64,000 bases of DNA from Paracoccus zeaxanthinifaciens ATCC 21588 (GCF_000420145.1 NZ_ATUJ01000008.1:62001-126000); one strand, 5' to 3'; shown: positions 1 through 11,964, numbered from the stretch's first letter. The notes: generated from the letters alone by a model not told the origin. Numbers and translations are program-made.

Positions 1-138
1 GAAGCCCTGCAGCGGAAAGGCGATGATCGTGCCCGAATTGAACGCGAACAGCGGCAGCAGGACGATGGGCGCATAGAGGAACAGCAGATAGGCCACGGCA
101 TAGATCTGCAGCCCCCGGCCATTGGAATGGATGCTCAT
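1..138 (-). CDS. ABC transporter permease, PotC type (N-terminal part)
   Basis: This is the amino-terminal 46 residues of an inner-membrane permease; the rest lies beyond the left edge. The translation begins MSIHSNGRGLQIYAVAYL and runs into a hydrophobic first membrane helix followed by a PLFAFNSG-like stretch, typical of the second permease of spermidine/putrescine-type importers. Its ATG overlaps the stop of the upstream permease in an ATGA junction, so the two are translationally coupled and should form the heterodimeric channel. The substrate cannot be told from this fragment; polyamines are the family default. Confidence 0.75.
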   Translation of the reverse strand, partial: MSIHSNGRGLQIYAVAYLLFLYAPIVLLPLFAFNSGTIIAFPLQGF

Positions 139-1007
139 TGGCGCGTCCTCAGGAAACGGCGGTTGAGGAACAGGAAGATCACGCTGATCACCGCCACCGC
201 CAGCATCGCGGTCACCGCCAGCGCTGACCCCAGGGGTCGGTTGTCCAGCGCCAGCATCTGCACCTGGATCATGTTCGCGATCATCGGGATCTTGCCGCCG
301 CCGATCACCTCGGGGGTGACATAATCGCCGATGGTCGGGATGAAGACGATCAGCGATGCCGCGACCACGCCCGGCATCGTCAGGGGCAGCGTCACCCGCC
401 AGAAGGTCATCGCGCGGCTCTCGCCCAGGTCGCGGCCGGCCTCCAGCAGGGACCGGTCGATCTTCTCCAGCGCGACGAAGATCGGCAGGATCGCGAAGGG
501 TGCATAGGCATGGGCCAGCGTCAGCACGATCGAATTGACGTTGTAGAGGATGAAGGTCAGCGGCTCGTCGATGATGCCCAGCCCCGTCAGGCTGCTGTTG
601 ATCACCCCGTTATAGCCCAGGATCACCTTCCACAGGAAAACCCGGATCAGATAGCTGGTCCAGAAGGGGATCGTGATCAGGAACAGCCACATCGCCTTGC
701 GCTCGGGCCGGACCATGAAGCTGACATAGTACGCGATGGGAAAGGCCAGCGCGACGGTCGCGAAGGTCACGATGCCTGCCACGACCAGCGACCGCGTCAT
801 CACCACCCGCACGATCGGGTCGGACAGCACCTCGCGGTAATTGTCCAGCGTGAACTCCCGCAGGACCTCTAGGTATCCGTCGGTCAGGAAGCTGTAGGTC
901 AGGATCGTCAGAACCGGCGCGGCCAGGATCACCAGCGCATAGAAGAACGGCGGAGAAATCAGCGTCAGGCCCGCCCGAGCCTCTGCGTCGAATCTGGCTC
1001 TGGCCAT
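135..1007 (-). CDS. ABC transporter permease, PotB type
   Basis: A 290-residue inner-membrane permease of the spermidine/putrescine family (BPD_transp_1). About six hydrophobic helices are visible, and the cytoplasmic EAA loop reads EAGRDLGESRAMTFWRVTLP, the site that contacts the ATPase. The start at 1007 is preceded by GGAAAGGA at good spacing; a start at 1067 would add a charged, non-homologous leader. It overlaps the next permease by four bases (ATGA). No ATPase or binding-protein gene lies upstream on this strand, so those partners are probably past the left edge. The exact substrate is inferred from family only. Confidence 0.85.
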   Translation of the reverse strand: MARARFDAEARAGLTLISPPFFYALVILAAPVLTILTYSFLTDGYLEVLREFTLDNYREVLSDPIVRVVMTRSLVVAGIVTFATVALAFPIAYYVSFMVRPERKAMWLFLITIPFWTSYLIRVFLWKVILGYNGVINSSLTGLGIIDEPLTFILYNVNSIVLTLAHAYAPFAILPIFVALEKIDRSLLEAGRDLGESRAMTFWRVTLPLTMPGVVAASLIVFIPTIGDYVTPEVIGGGKIPMIANMIQVQMLALDNRPLGSALAVTAMLAVAVISVIFLFLNRRFLRTRQ

Positions 1008-1091
1008 CGCGATCCTTTCCGGGGTGCCTGTGTTCCGCCCCTCATTCCTTCCACAGGGATCGTGCAAGGTGAAGCGATTCTTTCGCGCGCC

Positions 1092-1862
1092 TCAGCGCCA
1101 CCAGCGCCCGGTCAGCCCCAGCCGCGCAAGCGAGGCCCGCCGCTGGAAGGGCGAGATGCCGGGCGTCTCGACGAAGGGATCGACGCGGCCAGACGCGATC
1201 TCGGACAGCAGGCGCGGCACACGCGGCCCGGGATAGAGCGCGGGCGCCGCGCGGCCCTTGATCCGGCGATGCCTGCGCGCGGCCAGCCGCAGCGCATCGC
1301 GCGCGGTCCCGGCCAGCGCGCGCGCCGCATCGGGATCGGGCTGCGGCAGGCCCAGCCCCATTGCCTGCAGCTTGGGCAATGCGCGCAACCAAGCGGCAAG
1401 CCCCGCCCCCCGCGCCTGAAGCGCCACGATGTCCATCGCGCCTTCGGGCGTGCCGCAAAGGCGTGCGGCGGCGGCCATCAGCGGCCCTGCCGTCGCATCG
1501 ACATAGGCGATGACGGCATCCGCATCGCGCAGCGGCTGCCGCTCGCAATCGCGCCGCCGGGCTTCGGGCAGGCCGGAAAGCGCACCCGCCCCCTGCCCCC
1601 ACGCATCCCAGAGCGGCGTCAGAACGTCGTGCAGCGGCGGGGGCGTGCCGCGGCCCATCTCCTCCAGCCGGTCGATCCACCATTGCAGGCGGATCTCGGC
1701 CAGGCCCGGCTCGTTCGACTGGAAGGGCGCGCGCGCCACCTCGAGGTTCAGCGCATAGAGCGTCAGAAGACCCGCACGGTCCTGCGGCTGCGCGGCAAGG
1801 ACGGCCCCGAACCGGTCGGGGTCGTGCTCGCGCAGCGCCCCGGTGCAGGCCTCCAGCGTCAC
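1092..1862 (-). CDS. Squalene/phytoene synthase-fold protein, NDUFAF6-like
   Basis: A 256-residue protein of the squalene/phytoene synthase superfamily. It lacks the two DxxxD metal/diphosphate motifs; where the first would be it reads [17 protein letters not shown], followed by [13 protein letters not shown]. That pattern matches the mitochondrial complex I assembly factor NDUFAF6 rather than carotenoid or hopanoid enzymes. The likely role is therefore a non-catalytic factor for respiratory complex I assembly, not terpene synthesis (inference from family). It starts at a GTG that overlaps the cysS stop (GTGA), so it is coupled to cysS. An ATG-started frame reaching 2273 would overlap cysS extensively and is unlikely. 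Confidence 0.75.
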   Translation of the reverse strand: MTLEACTGALREHDPDRFGAVLAAQPQDRAGLLTLYALNLEVARAPFQSNEPGLAEIRLQWWIDRLEEMGRGTPPPLHDVLTPLWDAWGQGAGALSGLPEARRRDCERQPLRDADAVIAYVDATAGPLMAAAARLCGTPEGAMDIVALQARGAGLAAWLRALPKLQAMGLGLPQPDPDAARALAGTARDALRLAARRHRRIKGRAAPALYPGPRVPRLLSEIASGRVDPFVETPGISPFQRRASLARLGLTGRWWR

Positions 1863-3268
1863 GCGCCCAGATCCGCCGCCAGCTTCGCCAGCGCATCGGC
1901 GTCGAAGCCCGCAGACAGCGCCCATTCCGGCCCCTGCGGCGTGTCCTTGACCTCGACGCCCACGGCGGCAAAGCCGTCGCGGATCGCGTCTGCACGGGCG
2001 AAATCGCGCGACTTGCGGGCCTCGGCGCGGGCGGTCAGCAGGCTGTCGATCAGCGCCGCCGCATCGTCGCCGGCCTCGGTCCAGGCGCCCATGTCCGGCA
2101 GCAGCAGCCCCAGCATCCGCGCCGAGGCCAGAAGCGCGGCCGCATCGCCCTGCCCCGCCAGATCGTGCAACGCCGCAATCGCGCCTGCGGTGTTCAGGTC
2201 GTCGGCAAGCGCCTCCAGAACGGCAGGCGCAGGGCTCGTCGCGGGTTCGACGCCCGCGACGAGACCACGCCACCGCCGCAAGGTCGCGTCGGCTTCCCGC
2301 GCCTTCGCCTCGGTCCAGTCCATCGGCTTGCGGTAATGGGTGGACAGCATGACGAAGCGGATCACCTCGCCCGGCACGCCCTTGTCCAGCAGGTCCCGCA
2401 CGGTGAAGAAATTCCCGAGCGATTTCGACATCTTCTTGCCCTCGACCTGCAGCATCTCGTTATGCAGCCAGATATTGGCGAAGGATGCCTGCGGATGGGC
2501 GCAGCAGCTCTGGGCGATCTCGTTCTCGTGGTGTGGGAACTGCAGGTCGATCCCGCCGCCATGGATGTCGAAGCTGGGCCCCAGCAGCGCCGCCGACATG
2601 GCCGAGCATTCGATATGCCAGCCCGGACGACCACGGCCCCAGGGACTGTCCCAGCCCGGCAGATCCTCGGTCGAGGGCTTCCACAGCACGAAATCCATCG
2701 GATCGCGCTTGAAGGGCGCGACCTCGACCCGCGCGCCCGCGATCATGTCGTCCACCGAACGCCCCGACAGCTTGCCGTAATCCGGGAAGGACCGCACGTC
2801 GAACAGCACATGCCCCTCGGCGGCATAGGCGTGCCCCTTGGCGATCAGGTCGGAAATCATCTCGATCATCTGGCCGACATAGGCGGTCGCACGCGGCTCG
2901 TGGTCGGGACGCCCCGCCCCGATCGCGTCCATGTCGTCGTGATACCAGCCGATCGTCTCCTCGGTCCGCTCGGCGATCAGCTGTTCCAGCGACAGCGGGC
3001 TTCCGGCGGCCTTGCGGCGCTGCGCCTCGGCGTTGATCTTGTCGTCGACATCGGTGAAGTTCCGCACGTAAGTCACTGCATCCGCGCCATAAACATGGCG
3101 CAACAGCCTTACCAGGACGTCGAAGACCAGCACGGGACGGGCATTGCCCAGATGCGCGCGGTCATAGACGGTCGGCCCACACAGATACAGCCGCACGTTC
3201 GACGCGTCGATGGGCGTCATCTCCTCTTTCCGGCGGCTGCGGGTATTCGTCAGGCGGATCCGAACCAT
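1859..3268 (-). CDS. cysS: Cysteine--tRNA ligase
   Basis: A 469-residue class I aminoacyl-tRNA synthetase that charges tRNA-Cys with cysteine in the cytoplasm. Visible are [18 protein letters not shown] near residues 27-44 (the HIGH-type motif and first zinc cysteine), GWHIECSAM and [14 protein letters not shown] (further zinc ligands), and KMSKS near residue 280. The length is normal for bacterial CysS. An AGAGGG sequence precedes the ATG. The 3' end overlaps the NDUFAF6-like gene. The first 16 residues are basic and somewhat variable in the family, and a downstream Met17 is a possible alternative start. Confidence 0.96.
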   Translation of the reverse strand: MVRIRLTNTRSRRKEEMTPIDASNVRLYLCGPTVYDRAHLGNARPVLVFDVLVRLLRHVYGADAVTYVRNFTDVDDKINAEAQRRKAAGSPLSLEQLIAERTEETIGWYHDDMDAIGAGRPDHEPRATAYVGQMIEMISDLIAKGHAYAAEGHVLFDVRSFPDYGKLSGRSVDDMIAGARVEVAPFKRDPMDFVLWKPSTEDLPGWDSPWGRGRPGWHIECSAMSAALLGPSFDIHGGGIDLQFPHHENEIAQSCCAHPQASFANIWLHNEMLQVEGKKMSKSLGNFFTVRDLLDKGVPGEVIRFVMLSTHYRKPMDWTEAKAREADATLRRWRGLVAGVEPATSPAPAVLEALADDLNTAGAIAALHDLAGQGDAAALLASARMLGLLLPDMGAWTEAGDDAAALIDSLLTARAEARKSRDFARADAIRDGFAAVGVEVKDTPQGPEWALSAGFDADALAKLAADLGA

Positions 3269-3298
3269 CTTGGCCCTCTTTCGTGAAGTCGTGGGGGT

Positions 3299-4518
3299 TT
3301 ACCGCATCGGCCCGAAGCTTTCCACCCAGTCGATCTGGCGCGGAAGGCACAGGCTGCGCAGGTCATAGCCCTTGCGGATCGTGGTCCGCGCGGCCTCTCG
3401 CAGGCGGGGCGCGTCGGGATCGCCCGCCAGCCCGCGCACCAGCGCCGTGGCCAGCGCATCGCGGTCGAAGAACGGCACGAGGCGGCCGTTCTCTCCGTCG
3501 CGGATCAGTTCGCGGACCGGTTCTGTATCCGACCCCACCACATAGGCGCCCGCCGACATCGCCTCGGTCAGCGACCAGGACAGCACGAAGGGATAGGTCA
3601 GATAGCAATGCACCCGCGCCACCTGCAGCAGCGACAGATAATCGTCATAGGGCACCCGCCCCAGGAAATGCACGCGCCCGAGGTCCAGATCGCCGCCGAC
3701 CTCGGCCAGCAGCTTCTCCTTCCAGCTGCCCGCGTCATGGGGTTTGCCGCCATAGCTGACACCCTCGGACCCGATCAGCACGACCTGCGCATCGGGCCTT
3801 TCGCGCAGCACCCGCGGCAGGGCGCGCATGAACACGTGGAACCCGCGATAGGGTTCGAGCGACCGCGACACGAAGCCCAGCACCTCGTCGCCCGCGCGCA
3901 GCACGCGCCCGTCGGGCAGCGTCAGGGCGGCATCCGGGTTCGGGGCCACGCGGTCCGTGTCGATCCCGTCATGCATGACGCCGATCTTGCCGCGCAGTTC
4001 CGGCGGAAAGCTGTCGGCCTGGTAACGCGTGGGCGCGATGGCCGCGTCCGCCTGCAGGACGCCCTGCAGCAGATGTGCCGACCGCGCGACGGTCAGGAAC
4101 CGCGTCTCGTCGCGGGCGGGGCTGATCTCGGGGTCGAAGCCCACGTCGTGGCCGCGCGTGCGGTACATCAGCTCGGCATAGACCAGCAGCTTCGCCTCGG
4201 GCCAGATCTCGCGCAGGAACAGCGTCTCGCCCCAGCCGGGATGGCCGATGATCACGTCGGGATGGAAGCCGTGCCGGTCGCGCATGGCGCGCGCGCCCCG
4301 TGCCGCCAGCAGCCCGCGTTCGGCATGCTCGCTGTAGGTCCGCCCGAGCGCGCTGTCAGTCTGCACCTTTTCGGGCGACTTGTAGCGCAGGACGCGCACG
4401 GGGCTGGGCCGCTGGTTGCGTTCGTCGGTCAGGGCCACGACCTCGTGCCCGCGTGCCGCGAGGGCCGGGGCAAGATGCGGAAACTGCCCCGGAAAGTTCT
4501 GGTGCACGAAGAGGATCT

Positions 4519-4522
<4 letters not shown>
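3299..4522 (-). CDS. Glycosyltransferase family 4 protein
   Basis: A 407-residue retaining GT-B glycosyltransferase. It begins MKILFVHQNFPGQFPHLAPAL, the amino-terminal Rossmann strand of GT4 enzymes. It has HDGIDTD near residue 184, a linker typical of the second domain, and an EX7E-like acidic pair in PFVLSWSLTEAMSAG...SDTEP near 320-334, which binds the sugar nucleotide. No membrane helix is present, so it acts in the cytoplasm or at the membrane surface, for example on a polysaccharide or lipid-linked acceptor. Its ATG overlaps the yejF stop (ATGA), making it the last gene of the peptide-importer operon. Donor and acceptor cannot be deduced. Confidence 0.85.
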
Positions 4523-6137
<1,615 letters not shown>

Positions 6138-6141
<4 letters not shown>

Positions 6142-7241
6142 CTGAAGGTCTTTCGCGGGTCGAAGGCGTCGCGGATGCCTTCGAAGACGAAGACCAGCAG
6201 CGACAGCATGATGGCGAAGGTGAAGAAGGCGGTGAAGGCCAGCCAAGGCGCCTGCAGGTTCTGTTTCGCCTGCAGTGCCATTTCCCCAAGCGATGCCGCC
6301 CCCGCAGGCAGGCCGTAGCCGAGGTAGTCCAGCGCGGCCAGGCCGCTGATCGTGCCGGTGACGACGAAGGGCAGCATCGTCAGCGTGGCGACCATGGCGT
6401 TGGGCAGGATATGGCGGAACATGATCTTGCGGTCGCTGACGCCAAGGGCGCGCGCGGCACGGACATATTCGAAGTTCCGTGCCCTCAGGAACTCGGCCCG
6501 GACGACCCCCACCAGCGCGGGCCAGCCGAACAGGATGGTGACGAAGACCAGCAGCCAGAAGCTGCGCCCGAGGATCGCGAACAGGATGATGATGACGTAC
6601 AGGCTGGGGGTCGAGGCCCAGATCTCCAGCACCCGCTGGAAGATAAGGTCCGTCCGTCCGCCGAAATAGCCCTGCACCGCCCCTGCCGCGATGCCGATGG
6701 ACGATGCGACCACCGTCACGATCAGCGTGAACAGGATCGAGGTGCGGAACCCGTAGATCACCCGCGCCAGCACGTCGCGCGCCGTGTCGTCGGTGCCCAG
6801 CCAGTGATCGCCGTCGGGCGCACTGGGGGCGGTGCCCACGTTGTTGATCGTGCGGAAATGATAGGGGACGGGCGGCCAGATCATCCAGCCCTGCTCGGCC
6901 TTGGGGACGCCCGCGCTGCCGTCATGGACGGCCTCGATATACCCCTCGGGGTCGTCCCAGCATTCCTCGCGCCCGCCCGACACGATGAGGCACTGCACCG
7001 CCTCGTCGCGATAGATGGCCTCGGTCCCGAAATCGCCCCCGAAGGCCGTTTCCGGATAGAAGCGATAGGCCGGCACGAACAGGTCGCCGCGATAGCTGAC
7101 AAGGATCGGTTTGTCGTTGGCCACGATCTCGGCGAACATCGAGACGACGAACAGGACCGAGAAGATCACCAGCGACCAGAAGGCGCGGCCATTGCTGCGG
7201 AAGTTGCGCCAGCGGCGGCGGTTCAGTTCGGACATGGCCAT
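6138..7241 (-). CDS. yejE: Peptide ABC transporter permease
   Basis: A 367-residue inner-membrane permease (BPD_transp_1 with an OppC-type amino-terminal helix). After the first helix there is a long periplasmic segment characteristic of YejE, with GGDFGTEAIYRDE and HWLGTDDTARDVLARVIYGFR near its end, then five more helices. The EAA loop reads FEYVRAARALGVSDRKIMFRH. It pairs with YejB to form the channel. Its ATG overlaps the last base of the yejB stop (TGATG). A second in-frame Met two codons later is an equally possible start. Confidence 0.93.
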
Positions 7242-8320
7242 CAGCCGGCCCTTTTTTCAAAGTCGATGCGCGGATCGACGAAGACATACATCAGGTCGGA
7301 CAGGATCCCGACGACAAGGCTCAGCAGCCCGAAGACATAGAGCGTGCCGAAGATCACCGGATAGTCGCGCTGCACCGCCGCCTCGAAGCCGAGGCGCCCG
7401 AGACCGTCGAGCGAGAAGATCGTCTCGATCAGGATGCTCGATCCGAAGAACACGCCCAGGAACATCGCCGGAAAGCCCGCGATCACGATCAGCATCGCGT
7501 TGCGGAAGACGTGACCATACAGCACCCGCCGTTCGGTCAGGCCCTTGGCGCGGGCGGTCATGACGTATTGCTTGTTGATCTCGTCCAAGAAGCTGTTCTT
7601 GGTCAGCAGGGTCAGCGTGGCAAAGCTGCTGATCGTCGCCGCGATCACCGGCAGCGTCGCGTGCCAGGCATAGTCCTTGATCTTGCCCCAGGCAGACAGG
7701 TCCGCGAAATTGTCCGAGGTCAGCCCCCGAAGCGGGAACACCTGCCAATAGCTGCCGCCCGCGAACAGCACCATCAGGATGACCGCGAACAGGAAGGCCG
7801 GGATCGCATAGGCCATGATGATCACGCCCGAGGTCCAGGTGTCGAAGCGCGACCCGTCCCTGACCGCCTTGCGGATGCCAAGCGGGATCGAGATCAGATA
7901 GGCGATGATCGTGGACCACAGCCCCAGCGTGATGGACACGGGCATCTTTTCCACCACCAGGTCCACCACGCTGATCGAGCGGAACCAGCTGGTCCCGAAA
8001 TCGAAGCGGACATAGTTCCACAGCATGGTGAAGAAGCGTTCGACCGGCGGCTTGTCGAAGCCGAATTCCTGTTCAAGCTGGGCGATGAATTCGGGCGGCA
8101 GGCCGCGTGCGCCCTCGTATCGTTCCTGGGATGCGCCCATCCCGGCCTCGGCCCCGCCGCCGGAAATGTTGCGCAGCGCGTCGCCTTCGCCCTGGATCTG
8201 CGCCGCGATCTGTTCGATCGGGCCGCCCGGCACGAATTGCGTCAGCGTGAAATTGACCAGCATGATGCCGATCAAGGTGGGGATGATCAGCAGCAAACGC
8301 CGCAGGATATAGGCGCCCAT
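7241..8320 (-). CDS. yejB: Peptide ABC transporter permease
   Basis: A 359-residue inner-membrane permease of the OppB/YejB type. It begins [20 protein letters not shown], the characteristic first helix of the B-type permease, followed by [15 protein letters not shown]. The EAA loop reads [19 protein letters not shown]. The carboxy end [15 protein letters not shown] is typical. It lies 108 bases downstream of yejA, a gap with no obvious terminator, and is coupled to yejE. Confidence 0.93.
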   Translation of the reverse strand: MGAYILRRLLLIIPTLIGIMLVNFTLTQFVPGGPIEQIAAQIQGEGDALRNISGGGAEAGMGASQERYEGARGLPPEFIAQLEQEFGFDKPPVERFFTMLWNYVRFDFGTSWFRSISVVDLVVEKMPVSITLGLWSTIIAYLISIPLGIRKAVRDGSRFDTWTSGVIIMAYAIPAFLFAVILMVLFAGGSYWQVFPLRGLTSDNFADLSAWGKIKDYAWHATLPVIAATISSFATLTLLTKNSFLDEINKQYVMTARAKGLTERRVLYGHVFRNAMLIVIAGFPAMFLGVFFGSSILIETIFSLDGLGRLGFEAAVQRDYPVIFGTLYVFGLLSLVVGILSDLMYVFVDPRIDFEKRAG

Positions 8321-8428
8321 CAGCCTGTCCTTCTGCCCGCCCTCGGGGTCGTTCCGGGCCTTGGCGGCCCGTGTTCAGTTGCCTTGCTTGTCGGCAATTC
8401 CATCACGGAAATCAAGCCGCAAGCCGTG

Positions 8429-10246
8429 TCACCTCAGCCCGCCCGCATCGCGCAGCGCATCCGCCTTGGCCTGGTCGTACCACCAGAAATCCAGCTCCCC
8501 CAAGTCGAAGGGCGGCAGCGTGTCGGGGCGACCGAAGATGTCGTAATGCGCGATCAGGTGCTGGCCGTTATACCATTGCGGCACCCAGAAGCGCAGCGCG
8601 CGCAGCGTCCGGTCCAGCGCATGGGCGGCGGTGGTCAGGTCCTCTTGCGTGTCGGCGGCCTCGATCGTCGCGATCAGGCTGTCCACCGCCGGATTCGCAA
8701 GCCCCATCGAGTTGAACACGTCGTCCACACTGGCCGAGCCGAAATACTGCTGCAGGTTCGCGCCCGGGATGGCGTCCTGCCCCAGGTGGTCCGAGATCAT
8801 GTCGAAATCGTGGCCGCGCTTGCGGTTCTCGTATTCGGCATTGTCCACGCGGGTGTTGCGCGCGTCGATCCCCAGGCGGCGCAGGTTCTGGACAAAGGGG
8901 TTGATCACGCGGTCGAAGGTCTGGCTGTCGTTCAGGATCTCGAGCGACAGGACACGGCCATCGGCGTTTCGGCGCATCCCGTCCGACCCCACGGTCCAGC
9001 CCGCCTCGTCCAGAAGGGCCGCCGCCTTGCGCAGGTTGCCGCGATCGGCCTGCCTTTCACCGCTGACGGGGGGACTGACCGCATCCTCGGTCAGCACGCC
9101 TTCGGGCAGGTCGGCGGCCAGCGGCTCCAGCAGGGCCAGCTCGGCCTCGGTCGGGGGGCCTTCGGCCTCCAGCTCGCTGTTGTCCCAGAAGCTCTCGACC
9201 CGGTCATAGAGGCCGTAGAACAGCGAGGCGTTCGACCATTCGAAGTTGAACATTAGCCCGATCGCCTCTCGGACGCGGATGTCCTGCCAGTCGGGGCGGC
9301 GCAGGTTCAGCACCCAGGCCTGCCCCGAGGCGATGTTGCCGTCGGGCAGTTCCTCCTTGACGACCCAGCCCTTCTGCAGGGACGGAAAATCGTAGCGGGT
9401 CGCCCAGATGATGCTGCTGACCTCGCGGCGGAAGGTGTATTCGCCCGCCTTGAACGCCTCGAATGCGGCATCGTAATCGGCGAAATACTCGAACCGGATG
9501 CGGTCGAAATTGTGCCGCCCGCGATTGATCGGCAGATCGGCGCCCCAGTAGTCGGGGTCGCGTTCCCAGGTGACGTTGCGGTTGATGTCGGCATTGCCGA
9601 AGACATAGGGCCCGGACCCGATCATCGGCGTCCGCATGGGCTGTTCCAGGTCGCGGTCGTTCTCCTCGAAATCCTTGGCGCTGAAGATCGGCAGCCCGCC
9701 GACCGACTGGATCACGTCGCGGCGCGGATAATCGGGGGTGAAGTCGAAGCGGATCGTGTGATCGTCGATCACCGTGGCGCCGGCGACCTGCTGGGCGATC
9801 ACCACGCGGAACGACGACAGCCCCTTGGTGCGCAGCGTCTCATAGCTGAACAGCACGTCGTTCGCGGTCAGGGGCGTGCCGTCGCTGAACCTCGCCTCGG
9901 GGCGCAGGTGGAAGATCACCCAGTCGCGGCTTTCGGGATATTCGATGCTTTCGCACAGCAGGCAATAGGCCGCGCCCACCTCGTCGGCGGTGCCGGTCAG
10001 GATGGATTCCAGCATCACCGTGGACAGCACCGCCGCCCGCCCCCGGAAGGTGAACGGGTTGTAGTTGTCGAAGCCCGTCGAGTTCGGGATCGATTCGGCG
10101 ATCTCTCCGCCCTTGGGCGCATCGGGGTTCACATAGGGCAGATGGTCGAAATCGGCAGGCAGCGACGGTTCCCCGAAGGTCCCGATCCCGTGCGAACGTA
10201 TCGTCCCTTCGGTGTCCTGCGCGTGGCCGGGCATGGCCGTTGCCAT
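8429..10246 (-). CDS. yejA: Peptide ABC transporter substrate-binding protein (signal peptide region apparently frameshifted)
   Basis: A periplasmic SBP_bac_5 binding protein that delivers peptides to YejBEF. Family hallmarks are YVNPDAPKGGEI and FDNYNPFTFRG near the amino end and WVPQWYNGQHLIAHYDIFG near the carboxy end. The ATG at 10246 gives 605 residues but only a stub of signal peptide (MATAMPGHAQD) and has no ribosome site. A strong GGAGGA site lies before an ATG at 10278-10276, which reads MRRTPFSALS and then stops. One extra base in the CCCTTTT run at about 10260-10266 would join this start to the main frame and make a full Sec signal peptide ending GHAQD. This is either a true indel or a sequence error. 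Confidence 0.88.
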   Translation of the reverse strand: MATAMPGHAQDTEGTIRSHGIGTFGEPSLPADFDHLPYVNPDAPKGGEIAESIPNSTGFDNYNPFTFRGRAAVLSTVMLESILTGTADEVGAAYCLLCESIEYPESRDWVIFHLRPEARFSDGTPLTANDVLFSYETLRTKGLSSFRVVIAQQVAGATVIDDHTIRFDFTPDYPRRDVIQSVGGLPIFSAKDFEENDRDLEQPMRTPMIGSGPYVFGNADINRNVTWERDPDYWGADLPINRGRHNFDRIRFEYFADYDAAFEAFKAGEYTFRREVSSIIWATRYDFPSLQKGWVVKEELPDGNIASGQAWVLNLRRPDWQDIRVREAIGLMFNFEWSNASLFYGLYDRVESFWDNSELEAEGPPTEAELALLEPLAADLPEGVLTEDAVSPPVSGERQADRGNLRKAAALLDEAGWTVGSDGMRRNADGRVLSLEILNDSQTFDRVINPFVQNLRRLGIDARNTRVDNAEYENRKRGHDFDMISDHLGQDAIPGANLQQYFGSASVDDVFNSMGLANPAVDSLIATIEAADTQEDLTTAAHALDRTLRALRFWVPQWYNGQHLIAHYDIFGRPDTLPPFDLGELDFWWYDQAKADALRDAGGLR

Positions 10247-10307
10247 CAGGATAAGGCCGAAAAGGGCGTGCGGCGCATGGGCGATCCTCCGGGTGCGTGG
10301 TCGCGCA

Positions 10308-10337
10308 AGGCTAGGCCAGCGGCGGCGACCGCTTCAA
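10308..10337 (-). promoter_or_regulatory. Possible promoter of the yej operon
   Basis: On the minus strand a TTGAAG (-35) is followed after 18 bases by TAGCCT (-10), placed between the cytochrome c terminator and the GGAGGA ribosome site at about 10284-10290. The match is partial, so this is only a candidate. Confidence 0.3.
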
Positions 10338-10373
10338 GCCGCGATTTCGTGAGGACGCGCGCCCCGAATGCGA

Positions 10374-10400
10374 AACGCCGCCCCAAGGCGGGGCGGCGTT
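10374..10400 (-). terminator. Hairpin terminator after the cytochrome c552 gene
   Basis: Perfect 11-bp stem AACGCCGCCCC / GGGGCGGCGTT with a five-base loop, 24 bases past the cytochrome c stop. The following T-run on the minus strand is weak. Confidence 0.7.
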
Positions 10401-10423
10401 CGATCGTCGCGATCCAGACGGAA

Positions 10424-10978
10424 TCAGGAATTCTGTTCGAGGAAGGCGATCAGGTTCGCGCGCGCCTGCGGATCCTTCAGGCCGGCAAAGCTCATGGCCG
10501 TGCCCGACACGACACCGCGCGGGTTTTCCAGGAATGCCTGGAGCGGCTCGGGCTCCCATGCCGGAACCTCGGCGGCGTGGTCCTGCATCGCGCCGCTGTA
10601 GCCGAAGCCGTCGACCGAGGCGACCGCGCGACCCACGACGCCGTTCAGGTGCGGACCGACGCCGTCGGTGCTGTCCAGCGCGTGGCACGAACGGCACTTG
10701 GCCCATTCACGCTCGCCCGCGGCGGCATCGGCCGATTCCATCAGCGCGGCGAAGTCGATCTCTTCCTCTTCCTCGGCGCCCCCTGCGGCGCTTTCGGGAA
10801 CGGGGATCGAATAGGCCTGCGTGATCTCGCCCTCGCCATGGTCTTCGCCGTGACCGCCTGCGTGGCCGGCCGGTCCGACATGGAAGATCGCTGTCGCGGC
10901 CCAGTTCGCCAGCATCAGGAAAAGCAGGGCGCCGATGAATGCGCCGGCTGCCTTGGTCAGGGTCATGGTGTTGAACAT
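10424..10978 (-). CDS. cycM: Membrane-anchored cytochrome c552 (CycM type)
   Basis: A 184-residue class I c-type cytochrome tethered to the inner membrane, which in Paracoccus shuttles electrons from the bc1 complex to the aa3 oxidase. Residues 1-33 form an uncleaved anchor ([20 protein letters not shown]). A flexible periplasmic linker follows, then heme motif CRSCH at 95-99 and a GTAMSFAG segment supplying the distal methionine. The linker is unusual: a His/Gly-rich stretch ([17 protein letters not shown]) and then five consecutive glutamates. An AGGCGGGGA sequence lies upstream of the chosen start; an upstream ATG at 11023 would add 15 non-hydrophobic residues. The gene is monocistronic with its own terminator. 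Confidence 0.88.
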   Translation of the reverse strand: MFNTMTLTKAAGAFIGALLFLMLANWAATAIFHVGPAGHAGGHGEDHGEGEITQAYSIPVPESAAGGAEEEEEIDFAALMESADAAAGEREWAKCRSCHALDSTDGVGPHLNGVVGRAVASVDGFGYSGAMQDHAAEVPAWEPEPLQAFLENPRGVVSGTAMSFAGLKDPQARANLIAFLEQNS

Positions 10979-11100
10979 CGCGTGCGGTCCCCGCCTTGGT
11001 AAGCTCTGCAAGTCGTTGGACATCTATCCGCTTTCGCTTTGGCTGATCAAGGTATAGTTACCAGCGCCTGGGGATATTCGACATCAGCGGGGCAGAAGCC

Positions 11101-11952
11101 ATGACCACGAACCGCATCGCGTTCCAGGGGGAACTGGGCGCATACAGCCACGAGGCCTGCAAGGCCGCCCGGCCCGACATGGAGGCCCTGCCCTGCCGCA
11201 CCTTCGAGGATGTCATCGACGCCGTGCGCAACCACGAGGCCGACCTGGCCATGCTGCCGGTCGAGAATTCGACCTATGGCCGCGTCGCCGACATCCATCA
11301 CCTGCTGCCGGAATCGGGCCTGCATATCGTCGACGAGGCCTTCGTGCGCGTCCATATCAGCCTGCTGGCCGTGCCCGGCACCCCCCTGTCCGAGATCCGC
11401 GAAGCCATGAGCCACCCGGTCCTGCTGGGCCAGTGCCGCGGCTTCCTGCGCGAACACGGCATCCGCGCGATCACCGGCGCCGACACCGCCGGATCGGCCA
11501 AGGAGGTCGCCTCGCGCGCGCATCCGCCGCTGGCTGCGCTGGCAGCACCCCTTGCGGGCGACATCTACGGGCTGGAACGCCTGGCCGACCAGATCGAGGA
11601 CCGGTCCAACAACACGACGCGCTTCCTGATCATGTCGCGCGACCCCGACATGACGCGCCGCGCCGACCGGATGCTGACCAGCTTCGTCTTCCGCGTCCGC
11701 AACATTCCGGCCGCGCTCTACAAGGCGATGGGCGGTTTCGCGACGAACGGCGTGAACATGACCAAGCTGGAAAGCTACATGGTGGACGGCGTCTTCACCG
11801 CGACGCAGTTCTATGCCGATATCGAGGGGCACCCCGAGGATGCGAATGTCGCGCTGGCGCTGGACGAGCTGCGCTATTTCACCTCGACGCTGGACATCCT
11901 GGGCGTCTATCCCGCCGACCCCTTGCGAGAGGCGCAGCTGGCGGGCGAGTGA
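11101..11952 (+). CDS. pheA: Prephenate dehydratase
   Basis: A 283-residue monofunctional enzyme converting prephenate to phenylpyruvate in phenylalanine synthesis. The catalytic domain begins IAFQGELGAYSHEAC and carries LPVENSTYGRV and the NNTTRF active-site motif near residue 174. A carboxy-terminal ACT domain follows, with the phenylalanine-binding GVNMTKLESYMVDG segment. There is no chorismate mutase domain. The gene stands alone between the divergent cytochrome c gene and the convergent SRPBCC gene. Confidence 0.95.
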   Translation: MTTNRIAFQGELGAYSHEACKAARPDMEALPCRTFEDVIDAVRNHEADLAMLPVENSTYGRVADIHHLLPESGLHIVDEAFVRVHISLLAVPGTPLSEIREAMSHPVLLGQCRGFLREHGIRAITGADTAGSAKEVASRAHPPLAALAAPLAGDIYGLERLADQIEDRSNNTTRFLIMSRDPDMTRRADRMLTSFVFRVRNIPAALYKAMGGFATNGVNMTKLESYMVDGVFTATQFYADIEGHPEDANVALALDELRYFTSTLDILGVYPADPLREAQLAGE

Positions 11953-11964
11953 TCGCCCGCGCCC

